This document shows, in pieces, positions 16,121 to 23,992 of a DNA stretch of 36,780 nucleotides. The stretch lies in the NCBI RefSeq assembly GCF_003985125.1, contig NZ_ML133598.1:1-36780 (forward strand), given 5' to 3'. The notes under the pieces are model-generated. The model did not search any database, was not told where the DNA came from, and saw only the letters and a list, made by a program, of their open reading frames with translations. A program made the translations under genes and the position numbers. This DNA comes from Rhizobium phaseoli. Its GTDB lineage: Bacteria; Pseudomonadota; Alphaproteobacteria; Rhizobiales; Rhizobiaceae. Within the stretch, counting starts at the first letter, position 1. Each line of letters opens with the position of its first letter.

Positions 16121-17080
16121 ATGCACGAACAGTCAGCGCACGCGGAGCATGTCTATACCTCTGCTCAGCGCGATTCCGCCGCGGCCAGTTCTCCGGTGGT
16201 TGCCTCGTGGCGGCGATGCATGACCATGCATCAGCTCGCCCCCGAGGATGAACGGGCGCCGCTGCGCCTGAGCGATGAGGAATTTCGGCGCGCCCGCGAA
16301 CAATGCGGGCAGTTGATCGCCAGCGCGACGGAAGAGCTCGATCGCCTCTTCACCACCGTCGGCAAGGCCGGCTGCTGCCTGCTTCTGACTGACAAGAATG
16401 GTATTGCGCTGGAGCGGCGGGGAGCGGCCGGCGACGACAAGGAATTCCGCGAACTCGGCCTCTGGACCGGCTCCGTCTGGACCGAGGCAAGCATCGGCAC
16501 CAACGGCATCGGCACCGCGCTTGCCGATGAACGCGCCGTCGCCATCTTCCGCGACCAGCATTTCTTCTGCGCCAATACAAGCCTTAGCTGCACGACGGCG
16601 CCGATCCGCGATCATCGTGGCCGGCTGGCCGCGGCCCTCGACATCTCCACCTGCCGTGAAGACGTCAACGAAATGACCCTGGCGATCCTGACGCAGACCG
16701 TGCGCGATGCGGCGATGCGCATCGAACTCAACCTCTTCCGTTCGGCCTTTCCCAGCGCCCGCTTCCTGATGGTTCCGGCCGGTGCCAACTCGGCCGCCGC
16801 CCTGCTGGCCGTCGACCGGCATGACCTCGTGCTCGGGGCGACGCGCGCCGCCCGCATCGCGCTGCAACTGGACGACAAGCGAATCGCCGCCGGCATTCCA
16901 GCCGCCGATGCTCTCCGCGAGGCGAGCGTCTCACAGCAGGAAGAGATGGTCGAGGCGGAGAAGGCAGCCTTGCTGCGGGCGCTGTCGCGTGCCGGCGGCA
17001 ACGTCTCCCAGGCGGCGATCGCGCTTGGCATCAGCCGCGCCACCCTGCACAGGAAGATGAAGAAGCTCGACCTTCACTGA
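16121..17080 (+). CDS. AcoR-like GAF-Fis transcriptional regulator lacking the AAA+ domain
   Basis: This is a 319-residue DNA-binding regulator. The start at 16121 follows GGAGGAGCAG. The N-terminus (SWRRCMTMHQLAPED) and the GAF domain (about 50-205, with CLLLTDKNGIALERRG, WTEASIGTNGIGTAL and FFCANTSLSCTTAPI) match AcoR-type activators of acetoin, alcohol and aldehyde genes. The C-terminus is a Fis-type helix-turn-helix (ALSRAGGNVSQAAIALGISRATLHRKMKKL). The central sigma-54 ATPase domain (GAFTGA, Walker A) is absent, so it cannot act as a classical enhancer-binding protein. It lies 166 bp upstream of the aldehyde dehydrogenase gene, its likely target. Confidence 0.9.
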   Translation: MHEQSAHAEHVYTSAQRDSAAASSPVVASWRRCMTMHQLAPEDERAPLRLSDEEFRRAREQCGQLIASATEELDRLFTTVGKAGCCLLLTDKNGIALERRGAAGDDKEFRELGLWTGSVWTEASIGTNGIGTALADERAVAIFRDQHFFCANTSLSCTTAPIRDHRGRLAAALDISTCREDVNEMTLAILTQTVRDAAMRIELNLFRSAFPSARFLMVPAGANSAAALLAVDRHDLVLGATRAARIALQLDDKRIAAGIPAADALREASVSQQEEMVEAEKAALLRALSRAGGNVSQAAIALGISRATLHRKMKKLDLH

Positions 17081-17123
17081 TCGGCTTAAAGGTTCCGCCA
17101 CGACGGCAATGGTGACGCGATCC

Positions 17124-17141
17124 TGTCGCAACTCTGCGACA
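17124..17141. promoter_or_regulatory. Palindrome upstream of the aldehyde dehydrogenase gene
   Basis: TGTCGCA and TGCGACA form a perfect 7-4-7 inverted repeat midway between the Fis-type regulator and the dehydrogenase gene. It is the best candidate operator for that regulator. A second, looser inverted repeat (GGTTC and GAACC) lies nearer the start at about 17209-17224. No sigma-54 -24/-12 promoter is visible. Confidence 0.6.
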
Positions 17142-17246
17142 CTGTGCACTGCGGTATGAAAGAGCCGCCCTGTTCCCTTCGCCAAAACACGCACATTTTC
17201 TTCCCACTGGTTCACTTGGGAACCTGGCTCATCATGGGAGGATGAC

Positions 17247-18755
17247 ATGCTTCATCAGAAAATCGTCGAGTCGCCGTTCAAGCTGAAATACGGCAACTAT
17301 ATCGGTGGCGAATGGCGCGACCCGGTCGAAGGCAAGTATTTCGAAAACCTGACGCCGGTCACCGGCGGCAAGCTCTGCGACATTCCCCGTTCCGATGAAA
17401 AGGACGTCAATCTCGCGCTCGACGCCGCTCACGCCGCCAAGGAAAAATGGGGCCGCACCTCCGCTGCCGAGCGCTCCAATATCCTCATGAAAATCGCCCA
17501 GCGCATGGAAGACAAGCTGGAATTGCTCGCCCAGGCCGAGACCTGGGACAATGGCAAGCCGATCCGCGAAACGATGGCGGCCGACATTCCGCTGGCGATC
17601 GACCACTTCCGCTATTTCGCCTCCTGCATTCGCGCCCAGGAAGGCTCGATCGGCGAGATCGATCACGATACGATCGCCTATCACTTCCACGAGCCGCTCG
17701 GCGTCGTCGGCCAGATCATTCCCTGGAACTTCCCGATCCTGATGGCCACGTGGAAACTGGCTCCGGCGCTTGCGGCCGGCAACTGCGTCGTCTTGAAGCC
17801 TGCCGAACAGACGCCGGCCTCGATCCTGCTCTGGGCCGAACTGGTCGGCGATCTGCTGCCGCCCGGCGTGCTCAACATCGTCAACGGCTTCGGCATCGAG
17901 GCCGGCAAACCGCTGGCGACCAGCCCTCGCATCGCCAAGATCGCCTTCACCGGCGAAACGACGACAGGCCGGCTGATCATGCAATATGCCAGCCAGAACC
18001 TTATTCCGGTGACGCTGGAACTCGGCGGCAAGTCGCCGAACATCTTCTTCGCCGATGTGATGGCCGAGGATGACGACTTTCTCGACAAGGCGCTCGAAGG
18101 CTTTGCGATGTTTGCCCTCAACCAGGGTGAAGTCTGCACCTGCCCGAGCCGCGCTCTCGTTCAGGAATCGATCTACGACCGCTTCATGGAAAAGGCGGTC
18201 AAACGTGTCGAGGCGATCAAGCAGGGCAACCCGCTCGATCCGGCCACGATGATCGGCGCCCAGGCCTCGACCGAGCAGTTGGAAAAGATCCTCGCCTATC
18301 TCGACATAGGCAAGCAGGAAGGCGCTCAGGTTCTGGCTGGCGGCTCGCGCAACGATCTCGGCGGCGACCTGGCGAACGGCTATTACGTCAAGCCGACGAT
18401 CTTCAAGGGCCACAACAAGATGCGCATTTTCCAGGAGGAGATCTTCGGACCGGTGGTCTCGGTCACGACGTTCAAAACCGAAAAGGAAGCGCTCGAAATC
18501 GCCAACGACACGCTTTACGGCCTCGGCGCCGGCGTCTGGAGCCGCGACGCCAATCGCTGCTATCGCTTCGGCCGCGAGATCCAGGCCGGCCGCGTCTGGA
18601 CCAACTGCTACCACGCCTACCCCGCCCACGCCGCCTTCGGTGGCTACAAGCAATCGGGCATCGGCCGCGAAACCCACAAGATGATGCTTGAGCACTACCA
18701 GCAGACCAAGAACATGCTGGTGAGCTACAGCCCGAAAGCGCTCGGTTTCTTCTGA
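17247..18755 (+). CDS. NAD(P)-dependent aldehyde dehydrogenase (AldB/ExaC type)
   Basis: This cytoplasmic enzyme oxidises an aldehyde, most likely acetaldehyde, to the acid. The 502-residue product has the catalytic Cys297 in NQGEVCTCPSR, the general base Glu258 in LELGGKSPN, Asn161 in PWNFP, and the NAD-binding FTGETTTGR loop. The NQGEVCTCPSRALVQ stretch and overall sequence are of the AldB/ExaC/AcoD subgroup. The ATG at 17247 follows GGGAGGATGAC. It sits between an AcoR-like regulator and a DUF779 gene, an arrangement I recall for this subgroup. Substrate is inferred from the subgroup. Confidence 0.93.
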   Translation: MLHQKIVESPFKLKYGNYIGGEWRDPVEGKYFENLTPVTGGKLCDIPRSDEKDVNLALDAAHAAKEKWGRTSAAERSNILMKIAQRMEDKLELLAQAETWDNGKPIRETMAADIPLAIDHFRYFASCIRAQEGSIGEIDHDTIAYHFHEPLGVVGQIIPWNFPILMATWKLAPALAAGNCVVLKPAEQTPASILLWAELVGDLLPPGVLNIVNGFGIEAGKPLATSPRIAKIAFTGETTTGRLIMQYASQNLIPVTLELGGKSPNIFFADVMAEDDDFLDKALEGFAMFALNQGEVCTCPSRALVQESIYDRFMEKAVKRVEAIKQGNPLDPATMIGAQASTEQLEKILAYLDIGKQEGAQVLAGGSRNDLGGDLANGYYVKPTIFKGHNKMRIFQEEIFGPVVSVTTFKTEKEALEIANDTLYGLGAGVWSRDANRCYRFGREIQAGRVWTNCYHAYPAHAAFGGYKQSGIGRETHKMMLEHYQQTKNMLVSYSPKALGFF

Positions 18756-18786
18756 GAACTTTCGTGTGGTGGGAGGGAGTGTCAAA

Positions 18787-18940
18787 ACCCCTCCCCAACC
18801 CCTCCCCACAAGGGGGAGGGGCTTAACGTGCGGCGCTCGCCGTATTCTGTCGGCCGCAGCATACGATGCATCCGGCTTGTTATTTTGCGAGGCGGTGCCA
18901 GAGCTTAGCCCTCCCCTTTTGGGGAGGGGTTGGGGAGGAG
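18787..18940. repeat. Pair of inverted palindromic repeats
   Basis: Two copies of one unit face each other. The left copy has arms CCCCTCCCC (18799-18807) and GGGGAGGGG (18813-18821). The right copy is the hairpin CCCTCCCC-TTTT-GGGGAGGG (about 18909-18928), preceded by CTTAG and followed by GGTTGGGGAGG. The left unit's reverse complement matches the right unit closely. This is a REP/BIME-like element lying between the dehydrogenase and DUF779 genes; it may form a terminator-like structure. Confidence 0.7.
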
Positions 18941-18972
18941 AACTCTTCTCCCGAAAATTTGGAGGAAGACCG

Positions 18973-19365
18973 ATGGAAACGACAGTCAACGGTGAACCGC
19001 GCGTTCTCGCAACCGACGCAGCCCTTGACCTGATTGCTGAGATCAAGCGCGATCATCCCGATATCCTCTTCCACCAGTCCGGCGGCTGCTGCGACGGCTC
19101 CTCGCCGATGTGTTATCCCGCCAATGAATTCATGGTTGGCGACAGCGACGTCAAACTTGGCGAGATCGGCGGCGTGCCGGTCTATATCAGCGCCAGCCAG
19201 TTCGAGGCGTGGAAACATACACAGCTGATCATCGATGTCGTGCCGGGGCGTGGCGGCATGTTCTCGCTCGACAACGGCCGCGAGAAACGCTTCCTCACCC
19301 GCTCCCGACTTTTCGGCGGCGGAGAGGCCTGTGCCGTCCCGGGCGCTACGGTCAGAACAGTCTGA
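18973..19365 (+). CDS. DUF779 family protein
   Basis: This is a 130-residue protein of unknown function. The start follows GGAGGAAGACCG. The family hallmark is a cysteine-rich stretch near residues 36-47 (HQSGGCCDGSSPMCYP) and a C-terminal RSRLFGGGEACAVPG. Adjacent cysteines could bind a metal or form a redox site. DUF779 genes are known to sit beside aldehyde dehydrogenases, as here, suggesting an accessory role to that enzyme. The family assignment is from memory; no biochemical function is established to my knowledge. Confidence 0.85.
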   Translation: METTVNGEPRVLATDAALDLIAEIKRDHPDILFHQSGGCCDGSSPMCYPANEFMVGDSDVKLGEIGGVPVYISASQFEAWKHTQLIIDVVPGRGGMFSLDNGREKRFLTRSRLFGGGEACAVPGATVRTV

Positions 19366-19376
19366 TGCATGCCGCT

Positions 19377-19440
19377 AGAGAATGATGCCGAAAAGTGTGA
19401 GCGGTTTTCGGGCGACATCATGCTCTAACTCTTTAAATTT
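19377..19440. repeat. Rhizobial intergenic palindromic repeat, short copy
   Basis: An imperfect palindrome (AGAGAATGATG at 19377-19387, CGAAAA, TTTTCG, CATCATGCTCT at 19416-19426) is followed by AACTCTTTAAATTTAG. It matches the first half of the repeat at 20541 with only a few changes and then diverges, so it is a truncated copy. Confidence 0.75.
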
Positions 19441-19563
19441 AGCACAGGCGGTCGAGCGCGCAGCGTAATTCCGACTTGAGAATTTCGCCTGTAGTATTCC
19501 CATAGTACCTTCTGTCCGGCGGTCTTTGTTAATCTTCGTCCGTTGGTTTCAAAGGAGGATACG

Positions 19564-20160
19564 ATGCCAGCTCCAAAGATCCTGATGATCACAGGTGATT
19601 TCACCGAAGATTATGAAACGATGGTGCCGTTCCAGACGCTGCTCGCCTGCGGCTATACGGTCGATGCCGTCTGCCCCGGCAAGAAGGCGGGTGAGAGCGT
19701 CGCCACCGCCATCCATGATTTCGAGGGCGACCAGACCTATTCCGAAAAGCGCGGCCACAATTTTGCACTGAACGCCACTTTCGAGAGCGTGCGGGCGGAG
19801 GATTACGATGCCCTCGTCATCCCCGGCGGCCGCGCGCCCGAATATCTTCGCCTCAATGCCGACGTCATCAAGTCGATCCGGCACTTCTTCGATGCCGGAA
19901 AACCTGTTGCAGCCATCTGCCACGGTGCGCAGCTGCTTGCCGCTGCCGGCGTGTTGAAGGGCCGCACCTGCTCGGCCTATCCAGCATGCCGGCCGGAAGT
20001 CGAACTGGCCGGCGGCATCTATGCCGACATTGCAATCACCGATGCGGTCTCGGACGGCAATCTGGTCACGGCGCCGGCCTGGCCGGCGAATCCCTCCTGG
20101 CTGCGCCAGTTCATGGCGGTGCTCGACGCCGCGTCGATGCCTGAAACCAACGCCGCCTGA
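19564..20160 (+). CDS. DJ-1/PfpI family protein
   Basis: This 198-residue cytoplasmic protein belongs to the DJ-1/PfpI glutamine-amidotransferase-like fold. The nucleophile elbow is AAICHGAQLL, with the reactive cysteine. The family sequence DYDALVIPGGRAPEYLR precedes it. The start ATG at 19564 follows AAAGGAGGATACG, a strong ribosome binding site. Family members act as deglycases, chaperones or stress proteins, so a stress role is likely but not shown. It is followed after 24 bp by a ribbon-helix-helix gene. Confidence 0.85.
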   Translation: MPAPKILMITGDFTEDYETMVPFQTLLACGYTVDAVCPGKKAGESVATAIHDFEGDQTYSEKRGHNFALNATFESVRAEDYDALVIPGGRAPEYLRLNADVIKSIRHFFDAGKPVAAICHGAQLLAAAGVLKGRTCSAYPACRPEVELAGGIYADIAITDAVSDGNLVTAPAWPANPSWLRQFMAVLDAASMPETNAA

Positions 20161-20184
20161 AAGGGGGGGCACCGGGAGGACGAC

Positions 20185-20535
20185 ATGTGTGAACTCTTCA
20201 TCAAAGCGGATGCGCGGCTATGGGAAAGCACCACCCGGTCGCTGCGCATCGACGGAATGGTCACCAGCGTCAGGCTGGAGAACTTCTTCTGGTCGAAGCT
20301 CGAGGAAATTGCCCGGCGCGACGGCATGAACGTCGTACAGCTGATCACCCGGCTGCATCATGAGTCAATCGATGCCGGGCACGATCTCGGAAATTTCACA
20401 TCCTTCCTGCGCGTCTGCTGCGCCCGCTATCTCGATCTGCAGCTCACCGGGGATATCCCCGCCGATGTCAGCCGCCCGATCTCCGAGCTGAATGCGCCGG
20501 TTATCCTCGGCCGCGAACGCGAAAAATATCACTGA
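20185..20535 (+). CDS. Ribbon-helix-helix domain protein
   Basis: This is a 116-residue protein with a ribbon-helix-helix fold of the RHH_4 type common in alphaproteobacteria. The domain covers about residues 18-83 (RSLRIDGMVTSVRLENFFWSKL, then LITRLHHESIDAG and FTSFLRVCCARYLDLQL). It follows GGGAGGACGAC and lies 24 bp after the DJ-1 gene, probably co-transcribed. It may be a DNA-binding regulator; no target is known. A repeat element starts 5 bp after its stop. Confidence 0.8.
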   Translation: MCELFIKADARLWESTTRSLRIDGMVTSVRLENFFWSKLEEIARRDGMNVVQLITRLHHESIDAGHDLGNFTSFLRVCCARYLDLQLTGDIPADVSRPISELNAPVILGREREKYH

Positions 20536-20540
20536 AGTCT

Positions 20541-20653
20541 AGAGCATGATGCCGAAAAGTGTAGGCGGTTTTCGGGCGACATCATGCTCTAACTCTTTAA
20601 TTTAGAACAGGATTCAGATTTTAGGCCGAACGGGCCTGAAATCATCCTGTTCT
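20541..20653. repeat. Rhizobial intergenic palindromic repeat, long copy
   Basis: Two palindromes are joined. The first pairs AGAGCATGATG (20541-20551) with CATCATGCTCT (20580-20590). The second pairs AGAACAGGAT with ATCCTGTTCT around TTAGGCC-GAAC-GGGCCTGAA. It is the full-length version of the repeat at 19377. I recall this sequence as widespread in Rhizobium, similar to RIME-type elements. The remaining gap to 20822 shows nothing else recognisable. Confidence 0.75.
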
Positions 20654-20822
20654 GGCCCGGCGAACCGCCGGTGATGGCGGGCAGAGCTCTCTACGGGAAC
20701 TCTGCCGACAATCCTGGGATACCTGACCTTGATGCGGCTCCACGGGGGTTGCGTTGCGGCGCAGCCTGGATCAACAATGCGCGGCATCATCCAGCACCGG
20801 CACCGTCAGGATATTGATTGCC

Positions 20823-21530
20823 ATGAACGACCAGAAAGCCGTGATCGTCACGGGAGCCGGCGGCAACCTCGGCAGCGCCGTTGTCCGCGAGCTTGCCGCA
20901 GGCGGCGCCAAGCTCGTCTGCATGAACCGGTCGAGCCAGGAACTGGAAGTCTTGGCCGGCGAGCTTCCTGCCTCCACCGAGTTCCTCTCGATCGCCGGAA
21001 CGGACCTCACCGATTATGCCTCCTGTGCTGCAGCCGTCGCCCGGGCCGTCAAGCATTTCGGCGGCGTCAGCGCCCTGGTCAATACGGTCGGCGGCTTCCA
21101 GATGGGACCGGTCGGGCCGGATGCACCTTCCCAATGGGACACGATGATGACCGCCAACGCCCGCACTGCGCTGACGATCAGCGCTGCGGTTCTCCCGACC
21201 ATGAAGGCGGCAGGCTATGGCCGCATCATTCACGTTGCCGCCGCCCCCGGCCTGAAAGCCGGAGCCAATCAGGCCGCCTACGCCGCGTCGAAAGCCGCCG
21301 TTATCCGGCTCGCCGAAGCGATCGCTGCGGAAAACCGCGAACACCGCATCACCGCCAACTGCATTCTGCCCGGGACGATTGACACCCCGGAGAATCGCGC
21401 CGCAATGCCCAATGCGAAGACGGATGGCTGGGTATCGCCGCAATCGATCGCCCGCCTCATCGCCTTCCTGATATCGCCGGCCGCAGCCGTCGTTACCGGC
21501 GCGGCGATCCCGGCGACCGGGCGCGAATAA
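20823..21530 (+). CDS. Short-chain dehydrogenase/reductase family protein lacking the catalytic serine
   Basis: This 235-residue protein has a classical SDR fold. The cofactor motif TGAGGNLG is at residues 10-17, and the YxxxK pair is Tyr153/Lys157. The usual serine 13 residues before the tyrosine is replaced by alanine (Ala140 in HVAAAPG), and the NNAG motif reads NTVGG. Cofactor binding should be intact but catalysis may be weak or different. The substrate is unknown. The start was chosen at ATG 20823, just before the dinucleotide fold. Confidence 0.85.
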   Translation: MNDQKAVIVTGAGGNLGSAVVRELAAGGAKLVCMNRSSQELEVLAGELPASTEFLSIAGTDLTDYASCAAAVARAVKHFGGVSALVNTVGGFQMGPVGPDAPSQWDTMMTANARTALTISAAVLPTMKAAGYGRIIHVAAAPGLKAGANQAAYAASKAAVIRLAEAIAAENREHRITANCILPGTIDTPENRAAMPNAKTDGWVSPQSIARLIAFLISPAAAVVTGAAIPATGRE

Positions 21531-21676
21531 GGCAAGGCCTGCCTGACTCACGGCGCCATCTGGCGTGCGGCACTGTCCTTTTGTATTCTCGACAGAAGAC
21601 CGGGCTTAGAGAGCGGGCGGGACACGATGGTGTTGATGATCGCATGGCGGCAGCATGTGCGGAACGGCGGTGGTCG

Positions 21677-22807
21677 ATGACCGACGGGCCTGCAGTCCGC
21701 ACCGCCGGCGCCGCCGGCCTGCGCGAGGAATGGTTCCTCGGCGTCAGCATTGCAACCAGCCTGATATTCCTCGCTTTTCCGGAGCAGCTCTTCAGCCGGC
21801 TCTCCGATCCGCTTTGGTTCGCCGTCGTTTTCGGCTGGCTGTTTGCCGTCGTTCTCGGCTCCGCCTTGTCTGTCGTGCGGCATGCGGATCGTCTTGCCGA
21901 GCAGCTGCGGGAGCCTTACGGCACGCTCATTCTGACGCTTGCCATCACCTCGATCGAAGTCATGGCAATTTCGGCCGTCATGATTCACGGCGAAAACAAC
22001 CCCACGCTTACGCGCGACACCCTGTTTGCCGTCGTCATGATCATCTTGAACGGCATGGTCGGCCTGTCCTTGCTGCTCGGCGCGTGGCGGCGGCCGGAAC
22101 AGCAGCATAATCTGCAGGGAGCCAACGCCTATCTCGGCGTCATCGTGCCGCTGGCGACGCTGAGCCTCGTCATGCCGACATTTCTCGCCGGCCCGGACGG
22201 ACAGCATCCATCGGCGCCGCGGCAATTGATGTTGGGCATCGTCTCGGTCGGCCTTTACGCCACATTCCTGTTTCTGCAGGCCGGCCGCCATCATGATTAC
22301 TTCACCACCGACGGCAACCGCCATCAGCATCCCGGCGAACACACTCCTCCGCACGGCCCCCTCTGGCCCCATGCCGTTCTGCTCTTCGCCTATATGGGGC
22401 CCGTCGTCTTTCTGGTCGAGCAGCTTGCGCGGCCGATCGACTACATCATTGAAACCCTTCATGCGCCGACCGCATTCGGCGGCGTTGTCATGGCCATCCT
22501 TGTCGCAACGCCCGAGGCAATCAGCGCGGTGCGCGCATCCATCGCCGATAATCTCCAGCGCTCCGTCAATATCTTTCTGGGTTCAGTTCTGTCGACGATC
22601 GGCCTGACCGTGCCGGCGATGCTCGTCGTCAGCCGCCTTTACGGGCACCCGGTAACCCTGGGCCTGGAACACAGCGATCTGGTGATGCTCGTGCTCACCC
22701 TGGCCGTCAGCATCATTACCTTTGCCAGCGGCCGCACCCACCTGATGCAGGGCGCCGTCCATCTCGTGCTTTTTTTGGCTTACGTGCTGCTCATCTTCCA
22801 GCAATGA
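21677..22807 (+). CDS. chaA: Calcium/proton antiporter (ChaA-like, CaCA family)
   Basis: This is a 376-residue inner-membrane antiporter that exports Ca2+ (and possibly Na+ or K+) in exchange for protons. About eleven membrane segments are visible. The two internal alpha-repeats carry the cation-binding acids: LAITSIEVMAISAVM near residues 80-95 and ILVATPEAISAVRAS near 270-285. A His-rich cytoplasmic loop (HRHQHPGEHTPPH) lies mid-protein. I chose ATG 21677 (MTDGPAV); upstream in-frame ATGs exist and the ribosome binding site is unclear, so the N-terminus is uncertain. Confidence 0.85.
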   Translation: MTDGPAVRTAGAAGLREEWFLGVSIATSLIFLAFPEQLFSRLSDPLWFAVVFGWLFAVVLGSALSVVRHADRLAEQLREPYGTLILTLAITSIEVMAISAVMIHGENNPTLTRDTLFAVVMIILNGMVGLSLLLGAWRRPEQQHNLQGANAYLGVIVPLATLSLVMPTFLAGPDGQHPSAPRQLMLGIVSVGLYATFLFLQAGRHHDYFTTDGNRHQHPGEHTPPHGPLWPHAVLLFAYMGPVVFLVEQLARPIDYIIETLHAPTAFGGVVMAILVATPEAISAVRASIADNLQRSVNIFLGSVLSTIGLTVPAMLVVSRLYGHPVTLGLEHSDLVMLVLTLAVSIITFASGRTHLMQGAVHLVLFLAYVLLIFQQ

Positions 22808-22938
22808 CCTCCGCACGAGAATAGGAAGGTAAAGATCTCCACGCTCGGTTGATCTTCCGCTATGATGACGGCCGCTCTTGCACAGCTTGCCCGTATCGCG
22901 GCGCCTGCGGAGTGGCCGTGACGATACGGAGAGGGGAC

Positions 22939-23703
22939 GTGAGCTCACTGTTGCTTGGCGGGCTGGTATTTGTTTTCCTGTCGGCGGCGACATCGATAGG
23001 AATGATCGTGCGCGGCCGCTTGCCGGATCATCATCTCAGTTCGGAATCCAAGGATGTCATCAGGCTCGCGACCGCGGTCGTGGGGACGCTGTCGGCCTTG
23101 GCGCTCGGCCTGTTGATCGCATCTGCCAAATCGACCTACGACAATGCCGAAGTGGAGATGAGAACGGCAGCGGCGCGGGTCCTGCTTTTGGATCGCGTCA
23201 TGGCGCAATACGGCCCGGAAACCGAGGATGCGCGCCGGCTGCTGCGCCACCTTATCGAAAGACGGCTGAGCCGCGGCTGGACTGCCGCAACCACCGACGA
23301 GGCATCCGGCAAGGCGCTGGGAGAATATCAGGATATCGAGGCCGTTCAGGGCGACCTTCGATCCTTGTCGCCGAAGGATGCCGTGCAGCACTCTCTCCAG
23401 ACCCGCGCGCTTGAAGTCAGCGGCATGGTGGCGGAAACCCACTGGCTGCTGGTCGAATCCGGCAGTGAGGGCCTGCCCTGGGCCTTTCTCGCGGTTCTCG
23501 TCTGTTGGCTCTCGTTGCTTTTTGCAACCTTCGGGCTGCAGGCGCCGCCCAACCCGACGGTGCTGTCCATTCTCTTTGTCTGCGCGCTTTCCGTCGCCGG
23601 CGCGGTCTTCCTGATCTCGGATATGGCCAATCCCTATATCGGGCTGGTCCGTGTGTCGGACGCACCCTTGCAGTCGGCCATGGAACGGCTTGGGAAACCG
23701 TAG
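22939..23703 (+). CDS. DUF4239-type membrane protein
   Basis: This is a 254-residue protein with two N-terminal membrane segments (about 2-24 and 42-64), a central soluble region of roughly 110 residues, and two C-terminal segments (about 175-195 and 205-225). This layout is typical of bestrophin-like DUF4239 proteins. A GTG start at 22939 has GGAGAGGGG upstream and starts directly at the first membrane segment; the upstream ATG at 22849 is less likely. No function is established; ion channel-like roles have been suggested for distant relatives. Confidence 0.7.
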   Translation: MSSLLLGGLVFVFLSAATSIGMIVRGRLPDHHLSSESKDVIRLATAVVGTLSALALGLLIASAKSTYDNAEVEMRTAAARVLLLDRVMAQYGPETEDARRLLRHLIERRLSRGWTAATTDEASGKALGEYQDIEAVQGDLRSLSPKDAVQHSLQTRALEVSGMVAETHWLLVESGSEGLPWAFLAVLVCWLSLLFATFGLQAPPNPTVLSILFVCALSVAGAVFLISDMANPYIGLVRVSDAPLQSAMERLGKP

Positions 23704-23992
23704 CTGCGTCACGAACCCTCCTGCCCCGGCTCTTTTGAGCTCAACAGAGTTCAATTGTGCACCATGGGCTATTGCAATTTTTAGCAATGCCGCGACATAA
23801 TATCGCATGCCTTGAACCTTCGGCAGGCCGATTGGGGGCAGCCGTCGAGGCACGCATGAGACGACAGTGCCGCGCGTCTTTCAGACGCGCAAAGAACGCT
23901 GTCGCGCGTTTGATTGCTGCATAATTTATCCTTCGATCGCTTCCGATTTCAGGAATTATGCGGTGGGCTCTAGACATGTCGAGGCGGCGGCA

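Noticed and set aside
17081..17246. Sigma-54 promoter upstream of the aldehyde dehydrogenase
   Set aside because: Expected for AcoR-type control, but no TGGCAC-N5-TTGC-like -24/-12 element is visible.
18787..18940. CRISPR-like repeats
   Set aside because: Only two inverted palindromic units without regular spacers. No CRISPR array or cas gene was seen anywhere in the window.
17232..19046. Long minus-strand frame (604 codons) opposite the aldehyde dehydrogenase
   Set aside because: Antisense shadow of a conserved gene, crossing an intergenic repeat; no motif.
19564..20535. Toxin-antitoxin pair formed by the RHH protein and its neighbour
   Set aside because: The neighbour is a typical DJ-1/PfpI protein and the RHH protein is the RHH_4 type, not a classic antitoxin. 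No toxin fold is visible.
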